Assembly (NCBI GenBank): GCA_047638975.1
Contig: JBLINB010000065.1
Coordinates: 1 to 5,914, forward strand
Direction: 5' to 3'
DNA from: JAPKEZ01 sp047638975
GTDB taxonomy: Bacteria; Planctomycetota; UBA1135
Length of the DNA stretch: 5,914 nt
Shown: piece by piece, positions 1-5,914 of the stretch
How the letters are laid out: every line of letters begins with the position of its first letter
Position numbering within the stretch: position 1 is the first letter of the stretch
Position numbers and translations under genes: made by a program
Notes under the pieces: model-generated
What the model saw: only the letters and a program-made list of their open reading frames with translations
Databases searched by the model: none
Told to the model about the DNA's origin: nothing

Positions 1-546
1 GATATTTTCTATTGAACCGGCATTAACGAATGCGTCTGCGTCCGCGAATGCCACTTGTGAAATATCGCAAGCGCTTTTTTTGAAACCACACCATAATGAT
101 TCTGCGGACCGTAATGATGCGCCAAGTTTATCGTGATGAGCTAATCCACAATGCAGGACTGCAGCCTCAACAGCTTCACTGCCAGTATTAATTAGGTGAA
201 CAATGTACTGCTTATTCAACGAATGCTGCAGAAGTTCGCTGAGCCGGGTGCAAAGCCGTGCCGCCGATTCGCGACACGAAGATTGTGCGTGGAAGGGAAC
301 TTGTTCGTCTAAGCACTTTCTTGCTATTTCGACTAAACGGGGGTGATTATGCCCAAGCAAGCCAGCGCCATAACCGGCAATGAGATCGAGGACCTTAATC
401 GGCTTTCCGCTAGAGTCATCGTATTCGAGATAATCTTGTTCGCCTTTTTTATAGACTACATCTAAACCGATGCTTGACAATACTTCGGCCAAGCGGGGTT
501 TTGCATGTTGTTTATACTGGCTTTTTATTTGGGAACTTTCACTCAT
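1..546 (-). CDS. Class III (ornithine/GABA type) PLP-dependent aminotransferase, N-terminal part, cut by window edge
   Basis: A cytoplasmic fold-type I PLP enzyme, of which only the first 182 residues are present; the family is usually about 400-450 residues. Visible landmarks are the N-terminal segment with IAGYGAGLLGHNHPRL (about residues 56-71), typical of the class III 'D...G.....GH.HP' region, and NTGSEAVEAA (120-129), the glycine-rich cofactor phosphate-binding turn. The catalytic lysine and the PLP-ring aspartate lie beyond the edge, so activity cannot be judged. After NTGSEA there are about 60 further residues without the aromatic/HG(K/R)T motif that normally follows within 30-40 residues, which suggests an insertion. 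The ATG at 546 starts the frame; upstream there is only a poor Shine-Dalgarno match. It follows the VOC gene after 108 bases, so it may or may not belong to the same transcript. The substrate is unknown: transamination, racemase/mutase or lyase chemistry all occur in this family. Confidence 0.85.
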   Translation of the reverse strand, partial: MSESSQIKSQYKQHAKPRLAEVLSSIGLDVVYKKGEQDYLEYDDSSGKPIKVLDLIAGYGAGLLGHNHPRLVEIARKCLDEQVPFHAQSSCRESAARLCTRLSELLQHSLNKQYIVHLINTGSEAVEAAVLHCGLAHHDKLGASLRSAESLWCGFKKSACDISQVAFADADAFVNAGSIENI

Positions 547-654
547 TCTTCACGGAAGGGAGACGCTTTATTCTACCAAATCATTACTTAGCCTGCGTAT
601 TAAAAGCTAAGCATCTAGTAAGCGCCGGATAAGATCAATCGGAGCCCCGCTCTC
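547..654. other. Intergenic gap between VOC and aminotransferase genes
   Basis: This is the only gap longer than 20 bases in the window. It contains one modest hairpin (585-613) and no convincing T-rich terminator. I found no clear sigma-70 promoter: TTGATC on the minus strand has no good -10 hexamer at the right distance. Read-through from the upstream operon into the aminotransferase is therefore possible, and a separate weak promoter cannot be excluded. Confidence 0.5.
585..613 (-). other. Possible RNA hairpin in the intergenic gap
   Basis: On the minus-strand transcript, arms TGCTTAGC and GCTAAGTA can form an 8-bp stem including one G-U pair, around a 13-base loop (593-605) that holds TTTTAA. 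No U tract follows the second arm, so it is not a standard intrinsic terminator. It could be an mRNA-processing or stability element, or chance. It was seen by eye and no folding energy was computed. Confidence 0.3.
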
Positions 655-1020
655 TTATTTCTGCTTCGACTGAAAAGTCATCACCAAGCCACCCGGCGCA
701 ACAATCGAATAAACTTTTTCACCGTGCGAGACCATTGGCCCACGCGGAGCTAATCCGTGCGCCTTAGCGGCTGCAAACATTTCGTCTGCGTCGTCGACTA
801 CTACTTGCAACATAATGCCCGGAGGCATTTGCGGTCCGTCTTTCCAGACTTCAATCCAGCTGCCATCGCCGGCAGCGAAAATGCCGCCCTTCGGTGAATC
901 AGGATCACTTTCAACTAGGTTCTTCTCGACACAGGGCATTCCCAGACCTAAGCCTAAAAACTCAACTAAGTTGTCGGCTTCGGGTGAAATGGCACAAAAG
1001 CGGATTGAGAGTACTTGCAT
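655..1020 (-). CDS. Small VOC (glyoxalase/bleomycin-resistance fold) superfamily protein
   Basis: A 121-residue protein about the length of a single two-module VOC subunit, presumably a cytoplasmic dimer. The first beta-alpha-beta-beta-beta module starts at MQVLSIRFCAISPE and ends near WIEVW (55-59). The second runs from GIMLQVVVDDADEMF (68-82) to APGGLVMTF (108-116). The positions that normally hold metal-binding His/Glu appear to be Arg/Phe near 7-8, Gln72 and Thr115/Phe116, with only Glu57 retained. By inference it may be a metal-free binding protein rather than a glyoxalase or dioxygenase. I chose the ATG at 1020 because it begins the domain exactly and lies 4 bases after the permease stop; an upstream start at 1062 would overlap the permease by 38 bases and add residues outside the fold. 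Tight linkage to the transporter suggests handling or resistance to the imported compound, but no specific reaction can be named. Confidence 0.8.
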   Translation of the reverse strand: MQVLSIRFCAISPEADNLVEFLGLGLGMPCVEKNLVESDPDSPKGGIFAAGDGSWIEVWKDGPQMPPGIMLQVVVDDADEMFAAAKAHGLAPRGPMVSHGEKVYSIVAPGGLVMTFQSKQK

Positions 1021-1024
1021 GCGC

Positions 1025-1864
1025 TTATTGTAATAGCTTGCGCGCGACATCAGAAATAACATCGGCGATAAACACTAACAGCGCTCCTAAGCAAATCAAC
1101 AACAGCATTTGATCATAGTCATTATGCGCACGCGCTTCGACCACATAGTATCCCAGTGAAACGACGCCGAGCATCCCAAGAATTGTGGCCTCGCGTACAC
1201 AAGTTTCGAAACGGTAAAAGAAATACAGCAAGTAGCGCCCAACAGCCATCGGGAAAACTGCGTTACTTGCTAATTGCGCGCGCGACGCACCAAGCGCATC
1301 AAGCGATTGCAGCGGACGGCTTGGCAAATTCTCTACAACTTCACCACCAAGACGTCCGAGAATACCGGCGTTGTGCATAGCTAGAGCCAAGATTGCTGGC
1401 CATGCGGTTGCTCCGAAGATTGCAAGAAGTAAAAACGCTAAGATATATTCTGGTATTGCGCGCAGCACGATACAGATCATTCTGATTATCGGTGAAAATC
1501 GACTTGGCTGCAATCCGCCAATAGTGCGCGCCGCGCCGAAGGAAAGTAACAGGCCGCTCACCCCCGCTATGAATATCGCTACTACCGAAATAGCTAATGT
1601 GGCGAACAATGCTTTGTAGCCATAAGCGCTCATCTGTTCGCTTAGCCATGCGCCGAAACCATTTGGCGCATCGGGTATGACGTCTTTAGTCCAGAAGCGA
1701 TTCCAGTTCTTAATGCGCCGCTCAGTAAATAAATCAGCGAAGGTGATATCAGAGAACATCCATGCCCATGCTGTGGCGATGATGCCTAGCGCAATGGTAA
1801 AGCGCACCAGTTTACTGCGCTGACGACGCTGCCACAGTTGTTCGACGGCTTGTGTGCGACTCAT
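1025..1864 (-). CDS. PhnE-type ABC transporter permease, second subunit
   Basis: An inner-membrane permease of 279 residues from the phosphonate/oxyanion importer family. Hydrophobic segments lie at about 20-40, 86-110, 126-150, 153-170 and 251-270. The LRAIPEYILAFLLL stretch (134-147) matches the PhnE 'LRAIPE' helix. The cytoplasmic EAA-like coupling loop is at about 186-202 (QSLDALGASRAQLASNA), where it would contact the ATPase. Near the C terminus YRFE..VREATILG (217-230) leads into LGYYV, where classical PhnE usually reads a glycine-rich G.P. motif. A hydrophilic stretch at 41-83 is probably periplasmic. The ATG at 1864 overlaps the preceding permease stop as ATGA and has GGAGG 8 bases upstream. 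An in-frame start at 1945 would overlap the neighbour by 85 bases and was not used. It should pair with the other permease as a heterodimer. Confidence 0.9.
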   Translation of the reverse strand: MSRTQAVEQLWQRRQRSKLVRFTIALGIIATAWAWMFSDITFADLFTERRIKNWNRFWTKDVIPDAPNGFGAWLSEQMSAYGYKALFATLAISVVAIFIAGVSGLLLSFGAARTIGGLQPSRFSPIIRMICIVLRAIPEYILAFLLLAIFGATAWPAILALAMHNAGILGRLGGEVVENLPSRPLQSLDALGASRAQLASNAVFPMAVGRYLLYFFYRFETCVREATILGMLGVVSLGYYVVEARAHNDYDQMLLLICLGALLVFIADVISDVARKLLQ

Positions 1865-2634
1865 GCGACGAACCTCCGACGCAGTTGCACACTGTAGTAT
1901 TCGACCACTACTACCATTGCTAATAATACGTATAAATACGCCCACACCTTTGAGTAATTTAAGTTGTCGAATTCTAGTTTAATATAATAACCTAAGGTAG
2001 GAAAACCGAAGAAGCCTAAAATAGCTGACGAGCGTAATGCGCATTCGAAACGATAAAAAGCGTATGACAAAATATCAGGGATCGCTTGCGGCAGTCGTCC
2101 AAAAAAGAACTTTTGCCAGCGTGAGGCGCCAATGGAGTGTAGCGCGGTTTCGGCTTTTAGTGACGACTCGTCGATAATGTCAGAGAATACTTTGGCGAGC
2201 GTGCCGGCATATGGAATGGCGATGGCGATGACCGCGGATATCGGCGACAAGCCCATCGCGGATAAAAGTAATACCGCCCATAGTAGTTCGTGCACGGAGC
2301 GCATTAAGGCAATGAACGAGCGAACCACCCAGCGCAATACGTGGCAAGTTACTCCGCATCCAGACCAAAAGCTACTACTTGCGATAACGCTTAACGGCAG
2401 CGCAAAAGCAAAAGCCAAGGTAATTGCAGCTACTGCGTATTTGACAGTAACGAGCAAAGCCATAAGGATGTTTTGCGCACTGGCCTCGGGACTCAGTGCA
2501 GCTGCGGCAAACTCTTGAACAATCTGCACGCCAGTGCCACGCGGTAGAAGCTCTGCTATTGAGATACCTAAATACAAATATGCTGCCAATGAGGCAACGG
2601 CAATACTCAACAAAACGCGAGCGCGATTAGACAT
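1861..2634 (-). CDS. PhnE-type ABC transporter permease, first subunit
   Basis: An inner-membrane permease of 257 residues. Hydrophobic helices are at about 8-28, 57-86, 104-127, 130-148 and 232-247. The MRSVHELLWAVLLL region (111-124) corresponds to the PhnE 'LRAIPE..WA' helix, and ETALHSIGASRWQKFFFGRLP (162-182) is the EAA coupling loop. The C-terminal YRFECALRSSAILGFFG...LGYYI (194-218) shares its YRFE/ILG/LGYY pattern with the partner permease, but the two proteins are clearly divergent, so this is not a recent duplication. I chose the ATG at 2634, overlapping the ATPase stop by 8 bases. A TTG at 2652 adds six residues and has a better SD-like AAGGCGG 5 bases upstream, so the start is uncertain. 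The end overlaps the next gene by 4 bases, which indicates translational coupling. Confidence 0.9.
   Translation of the reverse strand: MSNRARVLLSIAVASLAAYLYLGISIAELLPRGTGVQIVQEFAAAALSPEASAQNILMALLVTVKYAVAAITLAFAFALPLSVIASSSFWSGCGVTCHVLRWVVRSFIALMRSVHELLWAVLLLSAMGLSPISAVIAIAIPYAGTLAKVFSDIIDESSLKAETALHSIGASRWQKFFFGRLPQAIPDILSYAFYRFECALRSSAILGFFGFPTLGYYIKLEFDNLNYSKVWAYLYVLLAMVVVVEYYSVQLRRRFVA
1873..1877 (-). promoter_or_regulatory. Strong Shine-Dalgarno site of the second permease
   Basis: The minus strand reads GGAGG 8 bases before the ATG at 1864. It is the only consensus ribosome binding site seen in this operon and it fixes the short start. It lies inside the 3' end of the first permease gene, so termination and re-initiation at the ATGA overlap should be efficient and give about equal amounts of both subunits. 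Confidence 0.8.
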
Positions 2635-3289
2635 GGGCGCCGTCGCTAACAATACGTCCGCCTTCGAGCCTAACGATGCGCGGGAAAAATTCGCTAGCCA
2701 ATGTTTCGTCGTGCAATGATACTACGAAAGTCCAGTTTTCTTCATGTGCAGTTACGTGCAGCATCTCCATTATTTTGCGCGCACGACTCGCATCTAAAGA
2801 CGCCACCGGTTCGTCAGCCAATAACATTTTCGGCTCTTGGTAAAGAGCTCTAGCTAAAGCAACACGTTGCTGCTCGCCACCTGATAGTGAGTCGGTTCGC
2901 TCGAACAGTTTATCGGCGATACCTACACGTTCTAGAATTGCATGCACTGCCACCAGCGCTTTTTTATTTGGACGCAATTGCATCTTCAATGATTGCCAAA
3001 ATCCAAGGCTACCTAGGCTCCCCATCAATACGTTATTCGCCACTCGCACATTAGGGACTAAGGAGTGATCTTGATGAACAAAACCAATGCGCGAGCGTTC
3101 ATCCGCTGACTTTAAATCGTCGCCTACCACGCCATTAAGCATGCGTAGCAGTGACGTTTTACCCGAACCGCTTGGCCCAAGCAATGCAATGCATTCGCCG
3201 TGTTTTACCTGTAAATTAATATCATGCAAAATCTCTTTACCATCGAGGTAAAGGTCGGCATGCTGTAGGTCAATCGCGAGGTCCGTCAC
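2627..3289 (-). CDS. PhnC-type ABC transporter ATP-binding subunit (phosphonate/oxyanion importer)
   Basis: A 220-residue cytoplasmic ATPase that powers the importer, slightly shorter than typical PhnC at about 240-260. All nucleotide-binding elements are intact: Walker A GPSGSGKT (38-45), Q-loop Gln73, signature LSGGEQQRVALARA (135-148), Walker B MLLADE (155-160), D-loop SLD (164-166) and switch His193. The order of genes around it (binding protein, ATPase, two permeases) is the usual import cassette. The start is GTG at 3289, 17 bases after the binding-protein stop, with no recognisable Shine-Dalgarno; the next in-frame ATG would remove Walker A. This weak initiation fits the usual excess of binding protein over ATPase. 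The fold assignment is very sure; phosphonate versus another substrate cannot be told from the ATPase. Confidence 0.95.
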   Translation of the reverse strand: MTDLAIDLQHADLYLDGKEILHDINLQVKHGECIALLGPSGSGKTSLLRMLNGVVGDDLKSADERSRIGFVHQDHSLVPNVRVANNVLMGSLGSLGFWQSLKMQLRPNKKALVAVHAILERVGIADKLFERTDSLSGGEQQRVALARALYQEPKMLLADEPVASLDASRARKIMEMLHVTAHEENWTFVVSLHDETLASEFFPRIVRLEGGRIVSDGAHV

Positions 3290-3306
3290 GCTACTAGTGT
3301 AACGTC

Positions 3307-4164
3307 TTACAGGAAACCGAGTTGCGTAGCCAACTCGTGAACTGGGGCAAAATCGGCATTAGTCGCCTTAATCAATCCGTTTAAACGGTCAATCGCCTTC
3401 AACAATTCGGGATCTTTCATTTCGAGCAAAGCCTGTTGCAATTTCGCGACTAACTCGGCGTCTACATCAGCGTGCACCGTCCAATTGTAGTCTGGATATG
3501 TTGGGGTCACCCACACTACCTTACAAACATCAGGGTCGATATCGCCGGCAGCAACCATGCGATCGTAGGTCAGGTAGTTTAAAGCACCTGCCTGGAATGT
3601 TCCGGCTTCAACTAGTTTTGCCGTTTTATCATGCGAACCTGAAAAGCTATTCTCTCTTCCAAAAAATGCGTCGGTCGACTTACCAGTGTGCTTGCTTATG
3701 TAATACTCTGGCATCAAACGCCCAGATGTAGATTTAGGAGAGCCAAAAGTGAAGGTCATGCCCTCCATGGCATGCGGAAAATCATCACTTCTATTAATAC
3801 CGGTCGATTCGTGTGCAATAAAGTATGTTTTGAAATTTGGATCTTCGACGCCCTGCGCAATGGCTTGTGAGCCCTCGACTGCTGCACGTGCTTGCACTCC
3901 GGACAATCCGCCAAACCAAGCCAACTGCACATCGCCATTCTTAAACATTTCTACCGAAGCGCTGTAGTCTGAAGTGGGTACATATTCAACTGTAATTCCG
4001 AGGCGCTGCGATAAGTATGCGGCCACCGGCTTAAATTTAGTGGTTAACTCAGACGAGTTGGTGTCTGGGATTGCGGTAAACAGTAGCTTCTGCTCAGAAG
4101 AATCAGGTTGCTGCTGCGAACATGCCGCTACGAGTGTCAAAAACAGTATGGCGAAGAATTTCAT
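3307..4164 (-). CDS. PhnD-type periplasmic substrate-binding lipoprotein, possibly of the 'putative selenate' branch
   Basis: The ligand-capturing component of the importer, 285 residues. A short lipoprotein signal ends in a lipobox, LVAAC (11-15), so Cys15 would be lipidated. Ser at +2 is not the inner-membrane retention signal Asp, so by the E. coli rule outer-membrane sorting is possible. The mature part has the PhnD-like two-lobe pattern: LLFTAIPDTN (27-36), LAWFGGLSGVQAR (81-93), QGVEDPNFKTYFIAH (104-118), the ligand-loop-like GSPKSTSGRLMPEYY (141-155) and VVWVTPTYPDYNWTV (216-230). STSG is the conserved anion-binding turn of PhnD-family proteins. WFGGLSGVQAR and GVEDP..KTYFIAH differ from classical PhnD and match my memory of proteins annotated as putative selenate binding proteins. 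The ATG at 4164, 10 bases after the kinase stop, is chosen because it directly begins the signal peptide; an earlier in-frame start at 4290 lies within the kinase gene. Confidence 0.9.
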   Translation of the reverse strand: MKFFAILFLTLVAACSQQQPDSSEQKLLFTAIPDTNSSELTTKFKPVAAYLSQRLGITVEYVPTSDYSASVEMFKNGDVQLAWFGGLSGVQARAAVEGSQAIAQGVEDPNFKTYFIAHESTGINRSDDFPHAMEGMTFTFGSPKSTSGRLMPEYYISKHTGKSTDAFFGRENSFSGSHDKTAKLVEAGTFQAGALNYLTYDRMVAAGDIDPDVCKVVWVTPTYPDYNWTVHADVDAELVAKLQQALLEMKDPELLKAIDRLNGLIKATNADFAPVHELATQLGFL

Positions 4165-4174
4165 CGCCCACAGT

Positions 4175-5914
4175 TTAACAGTTCTTCCACTTGCTAACAA
4201 TAGCGGCCAGGTCATTGCGGTTGATTGGCTTAGCGACGTAGTCGTCCATGCCTGCCGCGATGCATTTCTCTCTGTCGCCTTCCATTGCATTAGCTGTCAT
4301 CGCGACAACCGAAACTCGCCTGCGCCCACCCTCATAACTACGGATTTCACGCGTCGCGCCATATCCATCAAGCTTGGGCATTTGACAATCCATGAACACA
4401 ATATCGTAATCGCAATCCTTCACTGCGGCTGCAGCTTCAATTCCGTTTTTCACGACATCGACTTGGCAACCAAGAACACTAAGCATTTTCACAGCCACTT
4501 TCTGGTTGATGGCATTGTCTTCAGCGAGCAACACGCGCACACCTTCCATTAAGGACTCTTCCTGCTGAGCCGGCTTGGCGCCCATGGCCGCTTCTACGTC
4601 TGCCAACAGCTCGCTTATGTCAAGCTTGAACGCGCGCTCGCTCACCAATGATGCTACGAGCTGCAAACCACGAACTGGCTTGACCAACGAGGCATCAATG
4701 ATTTCGCTCAAATCGGTTGGGTGCTGCGAATGCTCACCCATCGCAGATAACAATATGATTTTCAGATTATCAAACTCGCCATTTTCACGTAGGCGGCGAG
4801 CGAATGTAATCCCGTTTTCCTCAGGCATTTGGTAATCAACCAACAAACGGTCAATGCGCTCGCGACGCAGAACCTCGAATGCTTGTTCAGCAGATTCCGC
4901 TACAAAGACTTGTGCTCCAAAAACAGAAAGTTGTTTGCGCAAATTTATCAAATTTGCAGAATTATTATCTACGCATAGAATATTTAAATCTTCCAAGTCA
5001 TCGCGCGCATAATCTTCTTGATTATCCGATGTTGCTTTCATCTCAACCGTAAACCAAAACATAGAGCCTTTCTTTGGAGTAGACTCGACACCAATCTCTC
5101 CGCCCATCAGTTCCGTTAACTGCCGGGAAATACTCAATCCAAGGCCTGTTCCGCCAAAACGACGCGTGGTTGAGGCATCAGCCTGTGTAAATTCTGTGAA
5201 TAATTTACTAAGAGCTTGTGCCTCAATACCAATGCCGCTATCGATAATTTCGAAACGTATTTTGTTATTCGGAATACTGAAAGCCTTCACTGTGACCTCG
5301 CCTTTTTCGGTAAACTTTATAGCATTTCCAATCAAATTAGAGAGCACCTGGCGTAGGCGTCCGGGATCACCAGTAATTTGTTCTAGAGTTAGTTTAGACA
5401 TATCGACCAATAACTCTAGCCCCTTCGAAGACGCTGTCGGCGCCAATGAAGATGCTGTATCTTCAACTATTTCACGCAGGTTGAAATCAATAGACTCAAG
5501 CTCAACCTTACCAGCTTCTATTTTAGAGAAATCTAGGATGTCATTAATGATAATCATCAATGCCTGAGCAGAACGGTTGATTGTTTCTACGAAGTCTCGT
5601 TGCTCTGCATTCATTTTAGTATCTAGCAGTAATTCACTTATTCCGGCAATACCATTCATCGGAGTACGTATTTCGTGACTCATATTTGCCAGGAACTCGC
5701 TTTTTGAGTGATTAGCTTCGCGTTCACTAGTGTGCGCTTTTTTTAGTTGCTCCATCTTGCCACGAATAGTCGTATTCATTCGGGTAAAGGCTGCAGCTAA
5801 GTCGGCAATCTCGTCCCTACCACTAGTCTTGAATTCAGCAGCATAATTGTCGGTATCAATCGAATTCTCAAGAAGTTCTGTAAGCTGCGACATATGCTTC
5901 AGGCGTTTACGCAG
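4175..5914 (-). CDS. Hybrid sensor histidine kinase with two receiver domains (BarA/GacS-like), N-terminal sensor cut by window edge
   Basis: The C-terminal 579 residues of a membrane-associated hybrid kinase; the frame is open to the window edge, so the sensor and transmembrane part are missing. Numbering from the internal ATG at 5893: HAMP ends near 45; HisKA carries SHEIRTPMNG with phospho-acceptor His73 (codon 5675-5677); HATPase_c has N-box NLIGNAIKF (Asn190), DSGIGI (218-223) and GGTGLGLSI (247-255). Receiver 1 (about 302-418) has acidic pocket VDN, phospho-acceptor Asp353 (codon 4835-4837), Ser383 and Lys405. Receiver 2 (about 452-568) has AEDN (457-460), Asp502 (codon 4388-4390), Thr533 and Lys555. 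The protein stops right after receiver 2 with no HPt, so relay would need a separate HPt protein. Both receivers look functional, though receiver 1 is more divergent. Its stop lies 10 bases before the binding-protein gene, which suggests one transcript and a link to the imported ligand. The signal sensed is unknown. Confidence 0.95.
   Translation of the reverse strand: MRKRLKHMSQLTELLENSIDTDNYAAEFKTSGRDEIADLAAAFTRMNTTIRGKMEQLKKAHTSEREANHSKSEFLANMSHEIRTPMNGIAGISELLLDTKMNAEQRDFVETINRSAQALMIIINDILDFSKIEAGKVELESIDFNLREIVEDTASSLAPTASSKGLELLVDMSKLTLEQITGDPGRLRQVLSNLIGNAIKFTEKGEVTVKAFSIPNNKIRFEIIDSGIGIEAQALSKLFTEFTQADASTTRRFGGTGLGLSISRQLTELMGGEIGVESTPKKGSMFWFTVEMKATSDNQEDYARDDLEDLNILCVDNNSANLINLRKQLSVFGAQVFVAESAEQAFEVLRRERIDRLLVDYQMPEENGITFARRLRENGEFDNLKIILLSAMGEHSQHPTDLSEIIDASLVKPVRGLQLVASLVSERAFKLDISELLADVEAAMGAKPAQQEESLMEGVRVLLAEDNAINQKVAVKMLSVLGCQVDVVKNGIEAAAAVKDCDYDIVFMDCQMPKLDGYGATREIRSYEGGRRRVSVVAMTANAMEGDREKCIAAGMDDYVAKPINRNDLAAIVSKWKNC

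Noticed and set aside
547..654. Sigma-70 promoter or intrinsic terminator in the gap
   Set aside because: TTGATC has no acceptable -10 partner at 16-18 bases, and the only hairpin lacks a following U tract.
1865..1945. Longer N terminus for the second permease
   Set aside because: It would overlap the first permease deeply, reads as non-conserved polar sequence, and ignores the strong GGAGG placed for the ATG at 1864.
2215..2232. Short tandem repeat ATGGCG/GCGATG
   Set aside because: Only two to three copies, explained by alternating Ala/Ile codons in a permease helix.
2132..2518. 128-codon plus-strand open frame rich in Ala/Ser/Thr
   Set aside because: It is antisense to the first permease, whose hydrophobic helices and EAA loop are clear; its composition mirrors hydrophobic codons read backwards.
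4165..4290. Longer N terminus for the binding protein
   Set aside because: It would run within the kinase coding sequence and would bury the lipoprotein signal 42 residues inside the protein.
3974..4552. 192-codon open frame on the plus strand
   Set aside because: It lies antisense across the binding-protein signal region and kinase receiver 2, both strongly supported; its translation has no recognisable domain, so it is a shadow.
5166..5567. 133-codon plus-strand open frame
   Set aside because: It is antisense to the HisKA/HATPase_c region of the kinase, which has intact motifs.
1..5914. Mobile elements, CRISPR arrays, tRNA/rRNA genes, riboswitches
   Set aside because: Almost the whole window is covered by well-supported coding sequence, and I saw no terminal repeats, spaced direct repeats or RNA gene signatures in the short gaps.

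Overview
The window reads as one co-directional block on the minus strand, from a Gram-negative bacterium that is probably a gammaproteobacterium of moderate GC content. The taxon is an inference from the BarA/GacS-type hybrid kinase, the lipobox signal and the overall protein style; no marker gene is present to fix it. All seven genes are transcribed from high to low coordinates. Five are close to or overlapping their neighbour, and both ends of the window cut a gene.

In transcription order: (1) the C-terminal 579 residues of a hybrid sensor histidine kinase (4175-5914, start off the window) with HAMP, HisKA, HATPase_c and two receiver domains but no HPt domain; (2) 10 bases later, a PhnD-type substrate-binding lipoprotein (3307-4164); (3) a PhnC-type ABC ATPase with a GTG start (2627-3289); (4) and (5) two different PhnE-type permeases (1861-2634 and 1025-1864), joined by an ATGA overlap and a strong ribosome binding site; (6) 4 bases later, a small single-domain VOC-fold protein (655-1020); (7) after a gap of 108 bases, the first 182 residues of a class III PLP-dependent aminotransferase (1-546, cut by the window edge).

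Genes 2-5 make a complete ABC importer of the phosphonate/phosphite/oxyanion class: one binding protein, one ATPase and a heterodimeric permease. The binding protein departs from classical PhnD and, from memory, resembles the branch that public databases label 'putative selenate ABC transporter' binding proteins. Substrate is therefore open between phosphonate, phosphite, selenium oxyanion or another small oxyanion. The most notable feature is the arrangement: a hybrid kinase sits immediately upstream of, and probably in the same operon as, the importer, so sensing and uptake may be linked. The VOC protein and aminotransferase downstream could act on the imported compound, but this is inference. 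No phosphonate C-P bond-cleaving gene, selD, mobile element, CRISPR array, tRNA or rRNA is visible.
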